Part shown: piece by piece, positions 26,757 to 37,039 of the stretch
How positions within the stretch are numbered: the stretch's first letter is position 1
Layout of the letters: each line of letters begins with the position of its first letter
Assembly (NCBI RefSeq): GCF_000956505.1
Contig: NZ_JYIX01000035.1
Coordinates: 1 to 64,000, forward strand
DNA: 64,000 nt
Reading direction: 5' to 3'
DNA from: Microbacterium azadirachtae
GTDB lineage: Bacteria > Actinomycetota > Actinomycetes > Actinomycetales > Microbacteriaceae
Notes under the pieces: model-generated
Database searches by the model: none
Told to the model about the DNA's origin: nothing
What the model saw: only the letters and a program-made list of their open reading frames with translations
Program-made: the position numbers and the translations under genes

Positions 26757-27824
26757 GTGACCGAGCCGCGCTTCCGCCCAGACGTCCTCGACATCCACCG
26801 CCCCTATTCCGCTGCGGCGGACCGGTACGAGGGGGCGCATTTCCGTCAGGTCGGATCCTCCGGCCTGTACCTGCCGGCCATCTCGCTCGGGCTGTGGTGG
26901 AACTTCGGCGACAACATCCCGTTGGACGACCAGCGCATACTGCTGCGGCATGCCTTCGATCGGGGCATCACGCATTTCGACCTGGCCAACAACTACGGAC
27001 CGCCCTACGGATCCGCCGAGAAGAATTTCGGCCGCATCTTCGCGGAGGACTTCCGGCCGTACCGCGACGAGCTGATCATCTCGTCGAAGGCGGGCTGGGA
27101 CATGTGGCCGGGGCCGTACGGCGACCTCGGCAGCCGCAAGTACATCCTGGCGAGCGCGGAGCAGTCGCTGACCAGGATGGGACTGGACTACGTCGACATC
27201 TTCTACTCGCACCGCGTGGACCCCGTCACGCCGGTCGAGGAGACCATCGGCGCTCTCGACACCCTGGTCCGCCAAGGCAAGGCGCTGTACGTCGGCATCT
27301 CCTCCTACAGCGCGGAGCGCACCGAGGCTGCGATGGACGTCGCCCGCGAGCTCGGCACGCCGCTCGTCATCCATCAGCCGTCCTACTCGATCCTGAACCG
27401 CTGGGTCGAGGGCGGGCTCACCGAGACCCTCCGCGAGGAGGGCATGGGCGCGATCGCGTTCACCCCCCTCGCGCAGGGACTGCTCACCGACAAGTACCTC
27501 GGTGACGGCACTGCGGCGCGCGCGCAGAAGCGCGGGTCCCTGCCCGACAAGCCGCTGAGCGACCAGGGCCTCGCGATCCTGCGGGCGCTCAACGAACTCG
27601 CCCGTGAGCGAGGGCAGAGCCTCGCCCAGCTGGCGCTGCAGTGGGTGCTCCGCGACGGCGTGGTGGCCTCGGCGCTCATCGGGGCCTCGCGTCCGGCGCA
27701 GCTCGATGAGAACCTCGCCGCCCTCGACGCGCCGGAGCTCACGGCTGCGGAGATCGCCCGCATCGACGGCATCGCGGGCGCAGGCCTCGACGTGAACCTG
27801 TGGTCGGTCTCGTCGGAGCTGTGA
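26757..27824 (+). CDS. Aldo/keto reductase, YghZ/GprA (AKR14) type
   Basis: 355-residue AKR resembling L-glyceraldehyde-3-phosphate reductase YghZ. FRQVGSSGLYLPAISLGLWWNFG at the start, ITHFDLANNYGPPYGSAEKNFG with the catalytic Asp/Tyr, IISSKAGWDMWPGPYGDLGSRKY with the catalytic Lys, and DIFYSHRVDPVTPVEET are family hallmarks. The GTG start is preceded by TAACCT at leaderless spacing. ispE starts 4 bp after the stop. Proposed role: detoxifying aldehydes such as methylglyoxal, by homology. Confidence 0.93.
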   Translation: MTEPRFRPDVLDIHRPYSAAADRYEGAHFRQVGSSGLYLPAISLGLWWNFGDNIPLDDQRILLRHAFDRGITHFDLANNYGPPYGSAEKNFGRIFAEDFRPYRDELIISSKAGWDMWPGPYGDLGSRKYILASAEQSLTRMGLDYVDIFYSHRVDPVTPVEETIGALDTLVRQGKALYVGISSYSAERTEAAMDVARELGTPLVIHQPSYSILNRWVEGGLTETLREEGMGAIAFTPLAQGLLTDKYLGDGTAARAQKRGSLPDKPLSDQGLAILRALNELARERGQSLAQLALQWVLRDGVVASALIGASRPAQLDENLAALDAPELTAAEIARIDGIAGAGLDVNLWSVSSEL

Positions 27825-27828
27825 GCCG

Positions 27829-28815
27829 ATGAGCATCGCGGAGGAACAGGCGGACGAGCAGCCGGTGCAGCGCGTGCACGTGCGCGCGCCGGGCAAGGTC
27901 AACCTGTTCCTCGGCGTCGGGGAGCTCGACGACGACGGCTACCACGAGCTCTCCACGGTCTTCCAGGCGGTCTCGCTCTATGAGGACGTGATCGCGACCC
28001 CAGCGGACGACTTCACGCTCTCGGTCTCCGGCGTGGCGGATCCGTCCACGGTCCCGCTCGACGACCGCAACCTCGCGATGCGCGCGGCCAAGGTGCTCGC
28101 GGCGGCCACCGGCTACGCGGGCGGCGTGCACCTGGACGTGCACAAGAGCGTGCCCGTCGCCGGCGGGATGGGGGGAGGATCCGCCGATGCCGCGGCCGCG
28201 CTCGTGGCCTGCAACGAGCTGTGGCGCACGGGTCTCGACCACGGGCGTCTGCACGAGCTCGCCGCGCGGCTCGGGGCTGACGTGCCCTTCTCGCTCATGG
28301 GAGGCACCGCCGTCGGGTCGGGGCGCGGCGATGTGCTGACGCCTGCGCTGTCCCGAGGCCGGTACGAATGGGTTCTGCTCCTCGACGAGGAGGGCCTGTC
28401 GACGCCCGCGGTGTACCGCGCGTTCGACATGGTGATGGCGGAGGACCTGAAGAGCGATCCGGAGCGGCACGCTCAGCGCCGCCGCCTGGATCCTGTGCAG
28501 GTGCCGCCGTCGTTCTTCGAGTCGCTGCTCTCCGGCGAGGCGTTCGAACTCGGGCAGAGCCTGCGCAATCAGCTGGAGGCCGGATCCTTCCGGCTGCGCC
28601 CTCAGCTCGAGGAGACGATCGACGCGGTGGTCGGCGAGGGCGGCGGACCCGTCGTCGGGGGCATCGTGTCGGGCTCCGGCCCGACCCTCGCGTTCCTCTG
28701 CGAGACCGCCGAAGGCGCGGACAGCACCGCCGAGCGGCTGCGCGGGTGGGGGCGCACCGCATTGCGTGCGCACGGCCCGGTGCGCGGCGCGCACGTCGTC
28801 TCCGCGGACGACTGA
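27829..28815 (+). CDS. ispE: 4-diphosphocytidyl-2-C-methyl-D-erythritol kinase
   Basis: 328-residue GHMP kinase of the MEP isoprenoid pathway, phosphorylating CDP-methylerythritol. VRAPGKVNLFLGVG at the N-terminus, the ATP-binding PVAGGMGGGSADAAAALVACNELW near residue 110, and SGSGPTLAFLCE in the C-terminal part. It follows the reductase by 4 bp and is probably on the same mRNA. The enzyme is essential where no mevalonate route exists. Confidence 0.96.
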   Translation: MSIAEEQADEQPVQRVHVRAPGKVNLFLGVGELDDDGYHELSTVFQAVSLYEDVIATPADDFTLSVSGVADPSTVPLDDRNLAMRAAKVLAAATGYAGGVHLDVHKSVPVAGGMGGGSADAAAALVACNELWRTGLDHGRLHELAARLGADVPFSLMGGTAVGSGRGDVLTPALSRGRYEWVLLLDEEGLSTPAVYRAFDMVMAEDLKSDPERHAQRRRLDPVQVPPSFFESLLSGEAFELGQSLRNQLEAGSFRLRPQLEETIDAVVGEGGGPVVGGIVSGSGPTLAFLCETAEGADSTAERLRGWGRTALRAHGPVRGAHVVSADD

Positions 28816-28840
28816 GGTCGCCCACGGGGCCGTCCGGGGC

Positions 28841-30490
28841 TCAGCGCTCCTCGGCGGTCAGCAGGCGCAGCTGCATCATCGCGGAGAACCGCGATTCGGG
28901 GTCTGCGAGATCCAGTCCGCTGATCTCGGCGAGCCGGCGCAGCCGGTAGCGGAACGTGTTCGGGTGCGTGTAGATGCGGGCGGCGGCGATGCTGACGTCG
29001 CCGAACGCGTCCAGCCACGCCCGCAGGGTCTCGACGAGCTGGGTGCCCTTCTCGCGGTCGTGATCGATCAGCAGCCGGACCGGACCGGTCGGCTGGTCCC
29101 CGCGCGCGCGGGCGAGATCGCCGAGCTCGACGAGCAGGGCGTCCACCTGCACCGTGGTGAACAGCGCCACCGGTTCTCGGTGCGGGGAGTTCTGCAGCAC
29201 GCGCAGCGCGCGATCCGCGTTCACGCGCGATGCGGGGATGCCCTGCACGTCCTCGGCGACGGTGCCGACCCCGACGCGCACTTCTCGCGTGCTGCCGAGG
29301 CGACCGAGGAAGTCGGACGCGACCCGCGATGCGCGGAGGTCGGCGTCGCCGTGATCGGCGCGGATCCCGACGACGGCGTAGACGACGTCGCCGATGGGTG
29401 CGACCGCGGAGCGCAGGTAGACCGCGCCGAGATGCATCGCGAACGCATCCGCGATGTGCTGCCGCTCCGCGATGGCCCTGGCGTCCGCCGAGGACTCGTC
29501 CCTGGTGCGATCCGCAGCGGCGAGGGCGAGCACGACGCAGCGGTGTCCGTCGAGTCGGAGCCGGGACGCGGCGTCCGCGGCGCCGCTGCCGCCCTCCAGC
29601 ACCGTGGCAAGCAGGTCGGCGCGGAGTCGCCGCTCGACGTCGGCGCCCGCGCGACGGCGGAGCATGTGCAGGGCGACGAGCCCCGCGGAGTCCTTCAGCG
29701 CGCGCACGCGATCCGCGGTCAGCGGTTCGCGCACGGCGGCCCAGATGGAGCCGAGGATCTCATCGCCCGCGCGCACGGCGAGTGCGACCCGGGGGATCGA
29801 GGGGACCCCGTCGGCGTCCACCGGGTCGATGTCGATCGGATCCTCGCTGCGGTACAGATCCCGGAAGACGCCGCGTTCCTCGAGCTGGCGGGTGAAGCGC
29901 TCGGGGACCTGTCGGCCCAGGACCGTCTCCACGCGGGCCGGGTCCGCCTCGTCCTGGCGTCCGGAGAAGGCCACGACGCGCGAATTGCGGTCCTCGATGG
30001 TCACCGGCGCGTTCAGCAGGGTGGCGATCGCGTTGGCGAGGGCGAAGAGGTCGCCCGAAGGCATGCCGCCGAGCGTCTGCGCGCCCTGCTCGCCGACGTC
30101 GCCCTCCGCGATCAGGGAGCGGAGCATGGCGGCCAGCTGTGCCCAGGATGCGCCGCGGGTGAGGGCGAGCACCGGGATGCCTGCCGCCTCGGATGCCGCG
30201 AGCACCTGCTCCTCCGCGCGCACCGGAGCGCGCAGCACGAGGGCGGTGGCCTGCTGCGCGGCGAGCACCGCGAGCAGCTCGGCGATCTCGGCCGGATCGC
30301 TCAGCCCCACGCCCAGCACCATGGCCCCGCGCATCGGCATCCCGTCGTCGAGCACGTCGTGGATGACGACGGTCTCGATCTCGGCGTCCCCGTCGGCCGC
30401 ACCGCACACCACCTCGAGGAGCGTGTTGCCGAGGTCCTCCACCACGCGCCCGAGGCTGGCACGTGGACGCGTCGTCATTGACATGAGCAC
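28841..30490 (-). CDS. PucR family transcriptional regulator
   Basis: 549-residue PucR-type activator. An N-terminal purine-catabolism-like sensor domain (LGRVVEDLGNTLLEVVCGAADGDAEIETVVIHDV...) is followed by a GGDEF-like middle region and the C-terminal HTH_30 (AWLDAFGDVSIAAARIYTHPNTFRYRLRRLAEISGLDLADPESRF). The GTG at 30490 is chosen because TACCCT lies seven bases upstream on the coding strand; ATGs at 30484 and 30478 are alternatives. No obvious purine gene is adjacent, so the target is unknown. It converges with ispE. Confidence 0.9.
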   Translation of the reverse strand: MLMSMTTRPRASLGRVVEDLGNTLLEVVCGAADGDAEIETVVIHDVLDDGMPMRGAMVLGVGLSDPAEIAELLAVLAAQQATALVLRAPVRAEEQVLAASEAAGIPVLALTRGASWAQLAAMLRSLIAEGDVGEQGAQTLGGMPSGDLFALANAIATLLNAPVTIEDRNSRVVAFSGRQDEADPARVETVLGRQVPERFTRQLEERGVFRDLYRSEDPIDIDPVDADGVPSIPRVALAVRAGDEILGSIWAAVREPLTADRVRALKDSAGLVALHMLRRRAGADVERRLRADLLATVLEGGSGAADAASRLRLDGHRCVVLALAAADRTRDESSADARAIAERQHIADAFAMHLGAVYLRSAVAPIGDVVYAVVGIRADHGDADLRASRVASDFLGRLGSTREVRVGVGTVAEDVQGIPASRVNADRALRVLQNSPHREPVALFTTVQVDALLVELGDLARARGDQPTGPVRLLIDHDREKGTQLVETLRAWLDAFGDVSIAAARIYTHPNTFRYRLRRLAEISGLDLADPESRFSAMMQLRLLTAEER

Positions 30491-30613
30491 AGCCCCCAGG
30501 GTAGGCGGTGGACGTGAGGGCCGCGATGGTGCAGCACACCCGAATCGAGGGCGGAGTTCGTCGTCTTCGACGAAGGGGTGGGGCGCGGTAGGCACGTCAT
30601 GCGGGATCCGAGC

Positions 30614-31252
30614 TCAGCTGCGCAGGTAGGCGAGGACCGCGAGCACCCGACGATGACCGCTGTCGCTGGCGGCGAGCCCGAGCTTCGCGAAGATGTTGCC
30701 GATGTGCTTGCTCACCGCGGTCTCGGTGACGAAGAGGCGGCCGGCGATCGAGGCGTTGTCGAGCCCCTCCGCCATGAGGCCGAGCACCTCGCGCTCGCGC
30801 GGAGTGAGCGCACGGACCGGGTCGTCGGCGCGGCGGCGGCTCATCAGTTGCGAGATGACCTCGGGATCCATGACGGTCCCGCCGGCGGACACCCGGTGCA
30901 GCGCGTCGACGAACGAGGCGACCTTCCCGACCCGCTCCTTCAGGAGGTAGCCGAGGGCGCCCGCACCATCCGCGAGGAGCTCTCCCGCGTAGCGGTCCTC
31001 GACGTAGGCGGAGAGCACCAGCACGGGGAAGCCGGGGCGACGGCGACGCGCCTCGGCGGCGGCCTTGAGTCCCTCGCTCGTGAACGTCGGGGGCATCCTC
31101 ACATCGAGCACCGCGGCGTCCGCCTCGTCGAGACGGGCGAGGAAGTCCTCGCCGTTGTCCACCGCGGCGATCACGTCGAACCCCTCGCTCCGCAGCAGGA
31201 GGGCGAGCCCCTCCCGGAGCAGGGTGTCGTCTTCGGCGATCACGATCCGCAT
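30614..31252 (-). CDS. LuxR/NarL-type response regulator
   Basis: 212-residue response regulator. The receiver domain has EDD at residues 6-8, the phosphoacceptor Asp in AVLDVRMP (about 54) and LKERVGK; the C-terminal HTH is LTPREREVLGLMAEGLDNASIAGRLFVTETAVSKHIGNIFAKLGL. Its ATG lies within the end of the kinase gene (13-bp overlap), so the pair is coupled. It probably controls the divergent ABC transporter genes at 32585-35856. Confidence 0.95.
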   Translation of the reverse strand: MRIVIAEDDTLLREGLALLLRSEGFDVIAAVDNGEDFLARLDEADAAVLDVRMPPTFTSEGLKAAAEARRRRPGFPVLVLSAYVEDRYAGELLADGAGALGYLLKERVGKVASFVDALHRVSAGGTVMDPEVISQLMSRRRADDPVRALTPREREVLGLMAEGLDNASIAGRLFVTETAVSKHIGNIFAKLGLAASDSGHRRVLAVLAYLRS

Positions 31253-32475
31253 GGCAGCTCCGTCCTCAGTACTGTCGGCCCGCCCGGCGGGCTGGTGAGC
31301 GTCATCGCGCCCTCGAAGGCTTCGAGGCGCTTGCGGATCCCGGCGTAGCCTCCGCCGGGGCGCTCCACGGCGCCGCCGATGCCGTCGTCCTCGACGGCGA
31401 CCTCGAGAACGTCGTCGCGGCGTCGCACCCGCACGGCGGCGCGGGCCGCCGCGCTGTGCTTGCTCACGTTGCTGAGCGCCTCGGCGACGATGAAGTAGGT
31501 CGCGGATTCGACCGCGGCCGGCACTCTGCCCACCCCTCCCGTCTCGAGCGTGCAGGGCACGGCGCTGCGGCCGGCGAGTGAGGCCAGGGCGCCCTCGAGG
31601 CCGAGTTCGTCGAGGATCGGCGGGTAGATGTCGTGGACGGTGCGGCGCAGGGCCGAGAGCGCCTCGGTCGCCGCGTCCTGCGCGCGGCGCAGCTGCTCGA
31701 CGGTCTGCGCGTCCTCGCCCTGCATCGAGCGCTCGGCGATCCCGAGCATCATGACGACCGAGACGAGTCGGTTCTGGGCGCCGTCGTGCAGGTCGCGCTC
31801 GATGCGCCGCAGCTCGGCGGCGTGCGCATCCAGCGCTGCCGCCCGGCTCAGCGTCAGGGCGTCCACGCGCTCGGCCAGGCTCGACCGCGCGGGTGCGGCG
31901 AGCAGGCGCGAGGAGATCAGCGCCAGCAGGCGGGCGACCGCGGGGATGAGCGCCCAGGAGATCAGCACGTAGACGAGGGCCATGAGCGGCATGGTCGCCG
32001 CGAGCGGCCAGGAGGTGACAGGGTACGGCGCGGTCACCGGCTCGTCGACCGGGGCGAACTGCCAGTAGAACGGCACCGCCAGGGAGTTCACCGCGCCCAG
32101 CGGGATCACGATCGTCACGATCGCGACCGAGAAGAGGGGGACCGCGTCGACGGCGAGCCAGAGCGCGTCGCGCACGGTTGCGGGGGAGAACGCGAGCTGG
32201 ATCCGCTCGTCGATCGACCGCAGGTCCCGCGGCACCGGCGCATGACCCCGGATGCTCTCGTGGCGGTAGGAGCCGACCCGGCGACGCGCGCGGTCCGACC
32301 AGCCGTGCAGGATCCTGACCGCTCCCGGCAGGAGGAGGACGCCGCCCGGGATGATCATGAGCGGAATCAGCACGAGGCCCGCGCAGAAGAACAGGATCGA
32401 CACGGCGGACGTCACGGCCTCGACGGCCACGAAGCGCCAATCCCGCAGCCAGCGCCGCACCGGTCCCTGAGTCAT
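31240..32475 (-). CDS. Sensor histidine kinase (HisKA_3/DesK-like)
   Basis: 411-residue membrane kinase. The N-terminal half has four hydrophobic segments and short loops, resembling the actinobacterial sensor domain (PF13796-like). The dimerisation/phosphoacceptor motif ERDLHDGAQNRLVSVVMMLG follows, then an HATPase_c domain (EALSNVSKHSAA, VEDDGIGGA, GGGYAGIRKRL). The start at MTQGPVRRW avoids a long unlikely extension. Divergent from an ABC exporter, the layout of peptide/antibiotic-stress sensing modules. Confidence 0.93.
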   Translation of the reverse strand: MTQGPVRRWLRDWRFVAVEAVTSAVSILFFCAGLVLIPLMIIPGGVLLLPGAVRILHGWSDRARRRVGSYRHESIRGHAPVPRDLRSIDERIQLAFSPATVRDALWLAVDAVPLFSVAIVTIVIPLGAVNSLAVPFYWQFAPVDEPVTAPYPVTSWPLAATMPLMALVYVLISWALIPAVARLLALISSRLLAAPARSSLAERVDALTLSRAAALDAHAAELRRIERDLHDGAQNRLVSVVMMLGIAERSMQGEDAQTVEQLRRAQDAATEALSALRRTVHDIYPPILDELGLEGALASLAGRSAVPCTLETGGVGRVPAAVESATYFIVAEALSNVSKHSAAARAAVRVRRRDDVLEVAVEDDGIGGAVERPGGGYAGIRKRLEAFEGAMTLTSPPGGPTVLRTELPCGS

Positions 32476-32572
32476 CCCGACAAGTCTGCCCGAGCCCGAC
32501 GCCCCGCACGGTACAGCCAGCTGCACCATCCGAGCGGTGCCCAGCAGGATGGGCATCGCCTGCCGTCGTTCC

Positions 32573-32578
32573 TAGCGT
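32573..32578 (+). promoter_or_regulatory. -10 element for leaderless ABC exporter gene
   Basis: TAGCGT, six bases (CGAAGC), then ATG 32585; the same hexamer and spacing occur at 7798. An imperfect inverted repeat GCACC..GGTGC lies about 45 bp upstream. Confidence 0.5.
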
Positions 32579-32584
32579 CGAAGC

Positions 32585-33348
<764 letters not shown>

Positions 33349-33349
<1 letters not shown>

Positions 33350-35856
33350 TGGCGGGCGCACGACTGGGGTTCGGCCGGCTCGTCCGCGCAGACCTCCGGC
33401 AGAACAAGGGCGGTTTCGTCGGCGTGGCCGTCGCGGTGTTCGTCGCGAGCGCCCTCGTCACCGGCCTGGGAGTCCTGGTGGAGTCCGGCGTCCGCGGCGG
33501 GCTCGCCCCGGTCCGCTACACGGCGGCTCCTGTCGTCGTCGGAGCCTCGCAGCAGGTCGAGGTGCCGGAGGACCTCCCGGTCCCACTGCACGAACGTGCA
33601 CCCCTGCCCCAGGATGCCGCGGCGCACGTGGCCGCGGTGTCGGGCGTCGACCACGTCGTCGCCGACGTCACGGTGCCCCTCGCGGACGCGGGCGGGCACC
33701 GCGTGGAGGCGCATCCCTGGAGCGCGGTCGCCCTGGCGGGCTCCGCCCTGCGGGAGGGCGCAGAGCCTGCGGGCGCGGACGAGGTCGTCGTGACCGCCGG
33801 CGGCGCGGAAGGCCTCGGCGCCCGGATCCTGCTCGCGCACGGCGGGGTCCCCGCTGAGTACCGGGTCGTCGGCGTCGTCGACGCTGTCGGCACCGAACGT
33901 GCGCCGCAGGTCTACCTCAGCAGCACGCGCATCGCGGAGCTGGATCCCCGAGGCGGCGCCGCGCAGACCCTCGGGGTGTTCCCCGCGCAAGGGGCGGACG
34001 CGGCGGAGCTCGCGGCTGCGATCCGCGACGCGGTGCCCGGCCTCACCGTGCAGACCGGCGCGGGGCGCGGCGACATCGAGTTCCTCGATTCCGGCGCGGC
34101 GCGTTCGACGCTCGTGACGATCGGCAGCGCCTTCGTCGGCACCTGCGTCCTGGTCGCGCTGTTCATCGTGTCCGGCACGCTGTCGCTGTCGGTGCAGTCG
34201 CGCCGCCGCGACTTCGCGCTCCTGCGGGCGGTGGGCGCGAGTCCGAAGCAGGTGCACGCGCTGGTGTCGCGCGAGGTGATGTCGATCGCGGTCGTCGCGG
34301 GCGTCCTCGGCATCGTCCCCGGATACCTCCTGTCCGGCGTGCTGCAAAGGGCGTTCGTCTCCGGCGGGGTGATCCCGGGCGATTTCGCGCTCGCGGTCGG
34401 CCCCTCGCCCGCCGCCGGCGCGCTGCTGCTCGTGCTGGGCGCCGCATGGGCGGCGGCGAGGATCGCCGCCCGCCGGCCGGCCGGACTGGATCCGATCGAG
34501 GCGCTCCGGGAGTCCTCGAGCGGGCCGACGCGCATCGGGCGGGCCCGGTTCGTGAGCGGGGGGATCCTCGCCGTGGCAGGGCTGGCGGTGTCCGCCGTCC
34601 CGCTGTTCGCTCGCGGGGTGGCCGCGGCCGGAGCCTCGGCCGCGGCAGCACTGATGCTCATCGTGGCCCTCGCTCTGCTGGGCCCGTGGCTCGTCGCCCT
34701 CGTGATGCGTGCCGCCGCTCCGCTCCTGAGCCGCCTGTCGGCGGCCGACTTCCTGGCCTCGGCCAACGGCATCGCGAGCAGTCGTCGCCTGGCCGGCGCG
34801 ATCCTCCCGATCGCCCTCGGCGTGGGCCTCGGGCTCGTGCAGATCGGCGCTCCGTCGATCGTCGCGCACGAATCCGCCGCGCAGGCGGACGCGGGCGTGA
34901 CCGCCGCCCTGCGGGTCAGCGCGCCCGCGGGCCTGTCGTCGGGCGCGGTCGCAGGGCTCGGGGAGATCCCCGGCGTGACCGCGGTCGGCCCCATCGCTCT
35001 GAGCGGCGCCATCATCGGCTACAAGGAGTTCGACGGCACGCCGAAGAACGCAGAACCCGTGCTGCAGGGTGTCGATCCGGCAGCGGTCGAACGCACCATG
35101 GACCTCGAGGTCCGGTCGGGCGCGCTGACCGGGCTCGGCGGCGCGGAGACCGTGGCCGTGAGCAGCGATGCAGCGCAGACCTGGGGCGTGGGCCTGGGAG
35201 ACGCGATCGAGGGCTGGTTCGGCGACGGCACTCCGCTGCGCGCGACGGTCGTCGCGGTCTACGAGCGCGGCCTCGGATTCGGCGATCTCACGATGGACGC
35301 CGAGGCGGTGCGCGCGCGCACCACGAGCGGACTCGACGCCTTCGCGCTCGTCGCCGTCGACGCCGGGCAGGCCGACCAGGTGCAGGCCGCCGCGACCGCA
35401 CGGGGGCTGCACGTGGTTCCAGGGAGCGGGCAGAAGGCCGCGGGCGCCGACGCGCAGTCGCAGCAGGGCTGGGTGAACCTCGTGGCGCTGATCGTGATCC
35501 TCGGCTACATCGCGATCGCCGTGGTCAACACGCTCGTGATGGCGACGGGCGAGCGCTCCAGGGAGTTCGCGCTCCTGCAGCTGATCGGATCCTCGCGGCG
35601 CCAGGTGCGGGCGATGATGCGGACCGAGGCGGTGATGGTCGCCGTCATCTCGACGGCGTTCGGCGTCGCCGTCGCGATCCCGCCCCTCATCGGGATGAGC
35701 ATCGGGATCTCGGGCCGTCTCATCCCGGAGCTCCCGGTGCTGGCGGTGCTGGGGCTCGTCGGCGCGATGGGCGCCCTGGCGCTGGCGACGCTGTGGGTCG
35801 CGACCCTGGGCGCGATGCGCACGCGGCCGATCGAGGAGATCGGATCCCGGCAATGA
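33349..35856 (+). CDS. FtsX-like ABC transporter permease
   Basis: 835-residue permease with two FtsX domains: an N-terminal TM helix and a large extracytoplasmic domain (residues 40-240), three TM helices (about 265-380), a second half with another extracytoplasmic domain (about 520-700), and terminal helices. RRRDFALLRAVGASPKQVHALVSREV and SREFALLQLIGSSRRQVRAMMRTEAVM are the paired cytoplasmic coupling motifs. ATG start overlapping the ATPase stop. A strong terminator follows. The substrate is unknown. Confidence 0.93.
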
Positions 35857-35873
35857 CAGCCCGCTGACGACGA

Positions 35874-35909
35874 AGAAGGGCGGCCCCGCGGATGCGGGGC
35901 CGCCCTTCT
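35874..35909. terminator. Strong bidirectional terminator
   Basis: Perfect 16-bp GC-rich arms (35874-35889 and 35894-35909) around the loop GGAT. It lies between the convergent ABC permease and racemase genes and can end both transcripts. Outer bases AGAA/TTCT add short A/T edges. Confidence 0.85.
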
Positions 35910-35932
35910 CGATCTCGGGGGAGGTTCCTGGT

Positions 35933-37039
35933 TCAGAACGTGATCCACTCGGTGCGGACCGTGACCTCCTCGAGCGCCTCCGCGGTCGGGGTGACGCCGA
36001 TTCCCGGGCCGGTCGGCACCGTGAGGGTGCCGTTCTCGATCACGAACGGGTCCGTGATGTCGTGCCTGTAGTAGCGGTCCGAGCCGGACGTGTCGCCGGG
36101 GAGGGTGAAACCGGGAAGAGCGGCGAGCGCGACGTTGGCCGCCCGGCCGATCCCCGTCTCGAGCATGCCGCCGCACCAGACGGGGATGTCGTTGGCGGCG
36201 CAGACGTCGTGGATCCGCCGGGCCTCCAGATAGCCGCCGACCCGGCCCGGCTTGATGTTCACGATCGAGCACGCGCCGAGCGCGATCGCGTCGGCCGCCG
36301 CGCGGGCGGACACGATCGACTCGTCCAGGCAGATCGGCGTCCGCACGGCCTTCGCCAGCTGGGCGTGGCCGAGCAGATCCTCCTCGTCCAGCGGCTGCTC
36401 GATGAGCAGCAGATCGAACGGGTCGAGGCGAGCGAGATGCCCGGCGTCGCCGCGGTGGTACGCGGTGTTGGCGTCCACCTGCAGCAGCACCTCGTCGCCG
36501 AAGCGCTCCCTGACGGCGCGCACGGGCTCGATGTCCCATCCCGGCTCGATCTTGAGCTTGATCCGGACGTATCCCTCGTCCAGATAGCCGCCCACGGCGT
36601 CGAGGAGCTCGGGGATCGAGTCCATGATCCCCACGGAGACCCCGCAGTCGACCTGGGTGCGCACCGCTCCCAGCTCGCGAGAGAGCGGCACGCCCCTGGC
36701 GCGCAGCTCCGCGTCGAGGATCGCGAGCTCGAGGGCAGCCTTCGACATCCGGTGGCCCTTGAACTTCGCCAGGGCCGGCGCGACCTTGGCGGCGTCGAGG
36801 TCGGGCACCTGGGCCAGCGCCGGGAGCAGGAAGCGGGTGATCACGTCGACGCTCGCCTCGACGTATTCCGAGGAGTACAGCGGATCGGCCATCGCGACGC
36901 CCTCGCCCCAGCCCTCGGCCTCATCCGTGACGGCCCGCACGAGCAGTGCCTCGCGCGCGGTCGCGACGCCGAACGACGTGCGGAACGGAGACACCAGGGG
37001 CATCTCGATGACGCGGAGTTCGATCCCGCTGAGCTTCAT
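35933..37039 (-). CDS. N-succinylamino acid racemase / o-succinylbenzoate synthase family
   Basis: 368-residue enolase-superfamily enzyme, interconverting N-succinyl (N-acyl) D- and L-amino acids; related enzymes make o-succinylbenzoate. The catalytic acid/base lysines are K161-x-K163 (RIKLKI) and K263 (NIKPGRVGG); metal ligands are D189, E214 and D239. These positions equal the numbering I recall for the Amycolatopsis NSAR/OSBS. No other menaquinone gene is nearby, whereas the two upstream genes are a GNAT transferase and an M20 hydrolase, so racemase is the likelier role. AGGAG precedes the ATG, which overlaps the GNAT stop. Last gene of the cluster, ending at a strong terminator. Confidence 0.9.
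   Translation of the reverse strand: MKLSGIELRVIEMPLVSPFRTSFGVATAREALLVRAVTDEAEGWGEGVAMADPLYSSEYVEASVDVITRFLLPALAQVPDLDAAKVAPALAKFKGHRMSKAALELAILDAELRARGVPLSRELGAVRTQVDCGVSVGIMDSIPELLDAVGGYLDEGYVRIKLKIEPGWDIEPVRAVRERFGDEVLLQVDANTAYHRGDAGHLARLDPFDLLLIEQPLDEEDLLGHAQLAKAVRTPICLDESIVSARAAADAIALGACSIVNIKPGRVGGYLEARRIHDVCAANDIPVWCGGMLETGIGRAANVALAALPGFTLPGDTSGSDRYYRHDITDPFVIENGTLTVPTGPGIGVTPTAEALEEVTVRTEWITF

Noticed and set aside
35933..37039. menC (menaquinone o-succinylbenzoate synthase)
   Set aside because: Family residues allow it, but no men gene is nearby and the GNAT/M20 neighbours fit the racemase role better; activity would need an assay.
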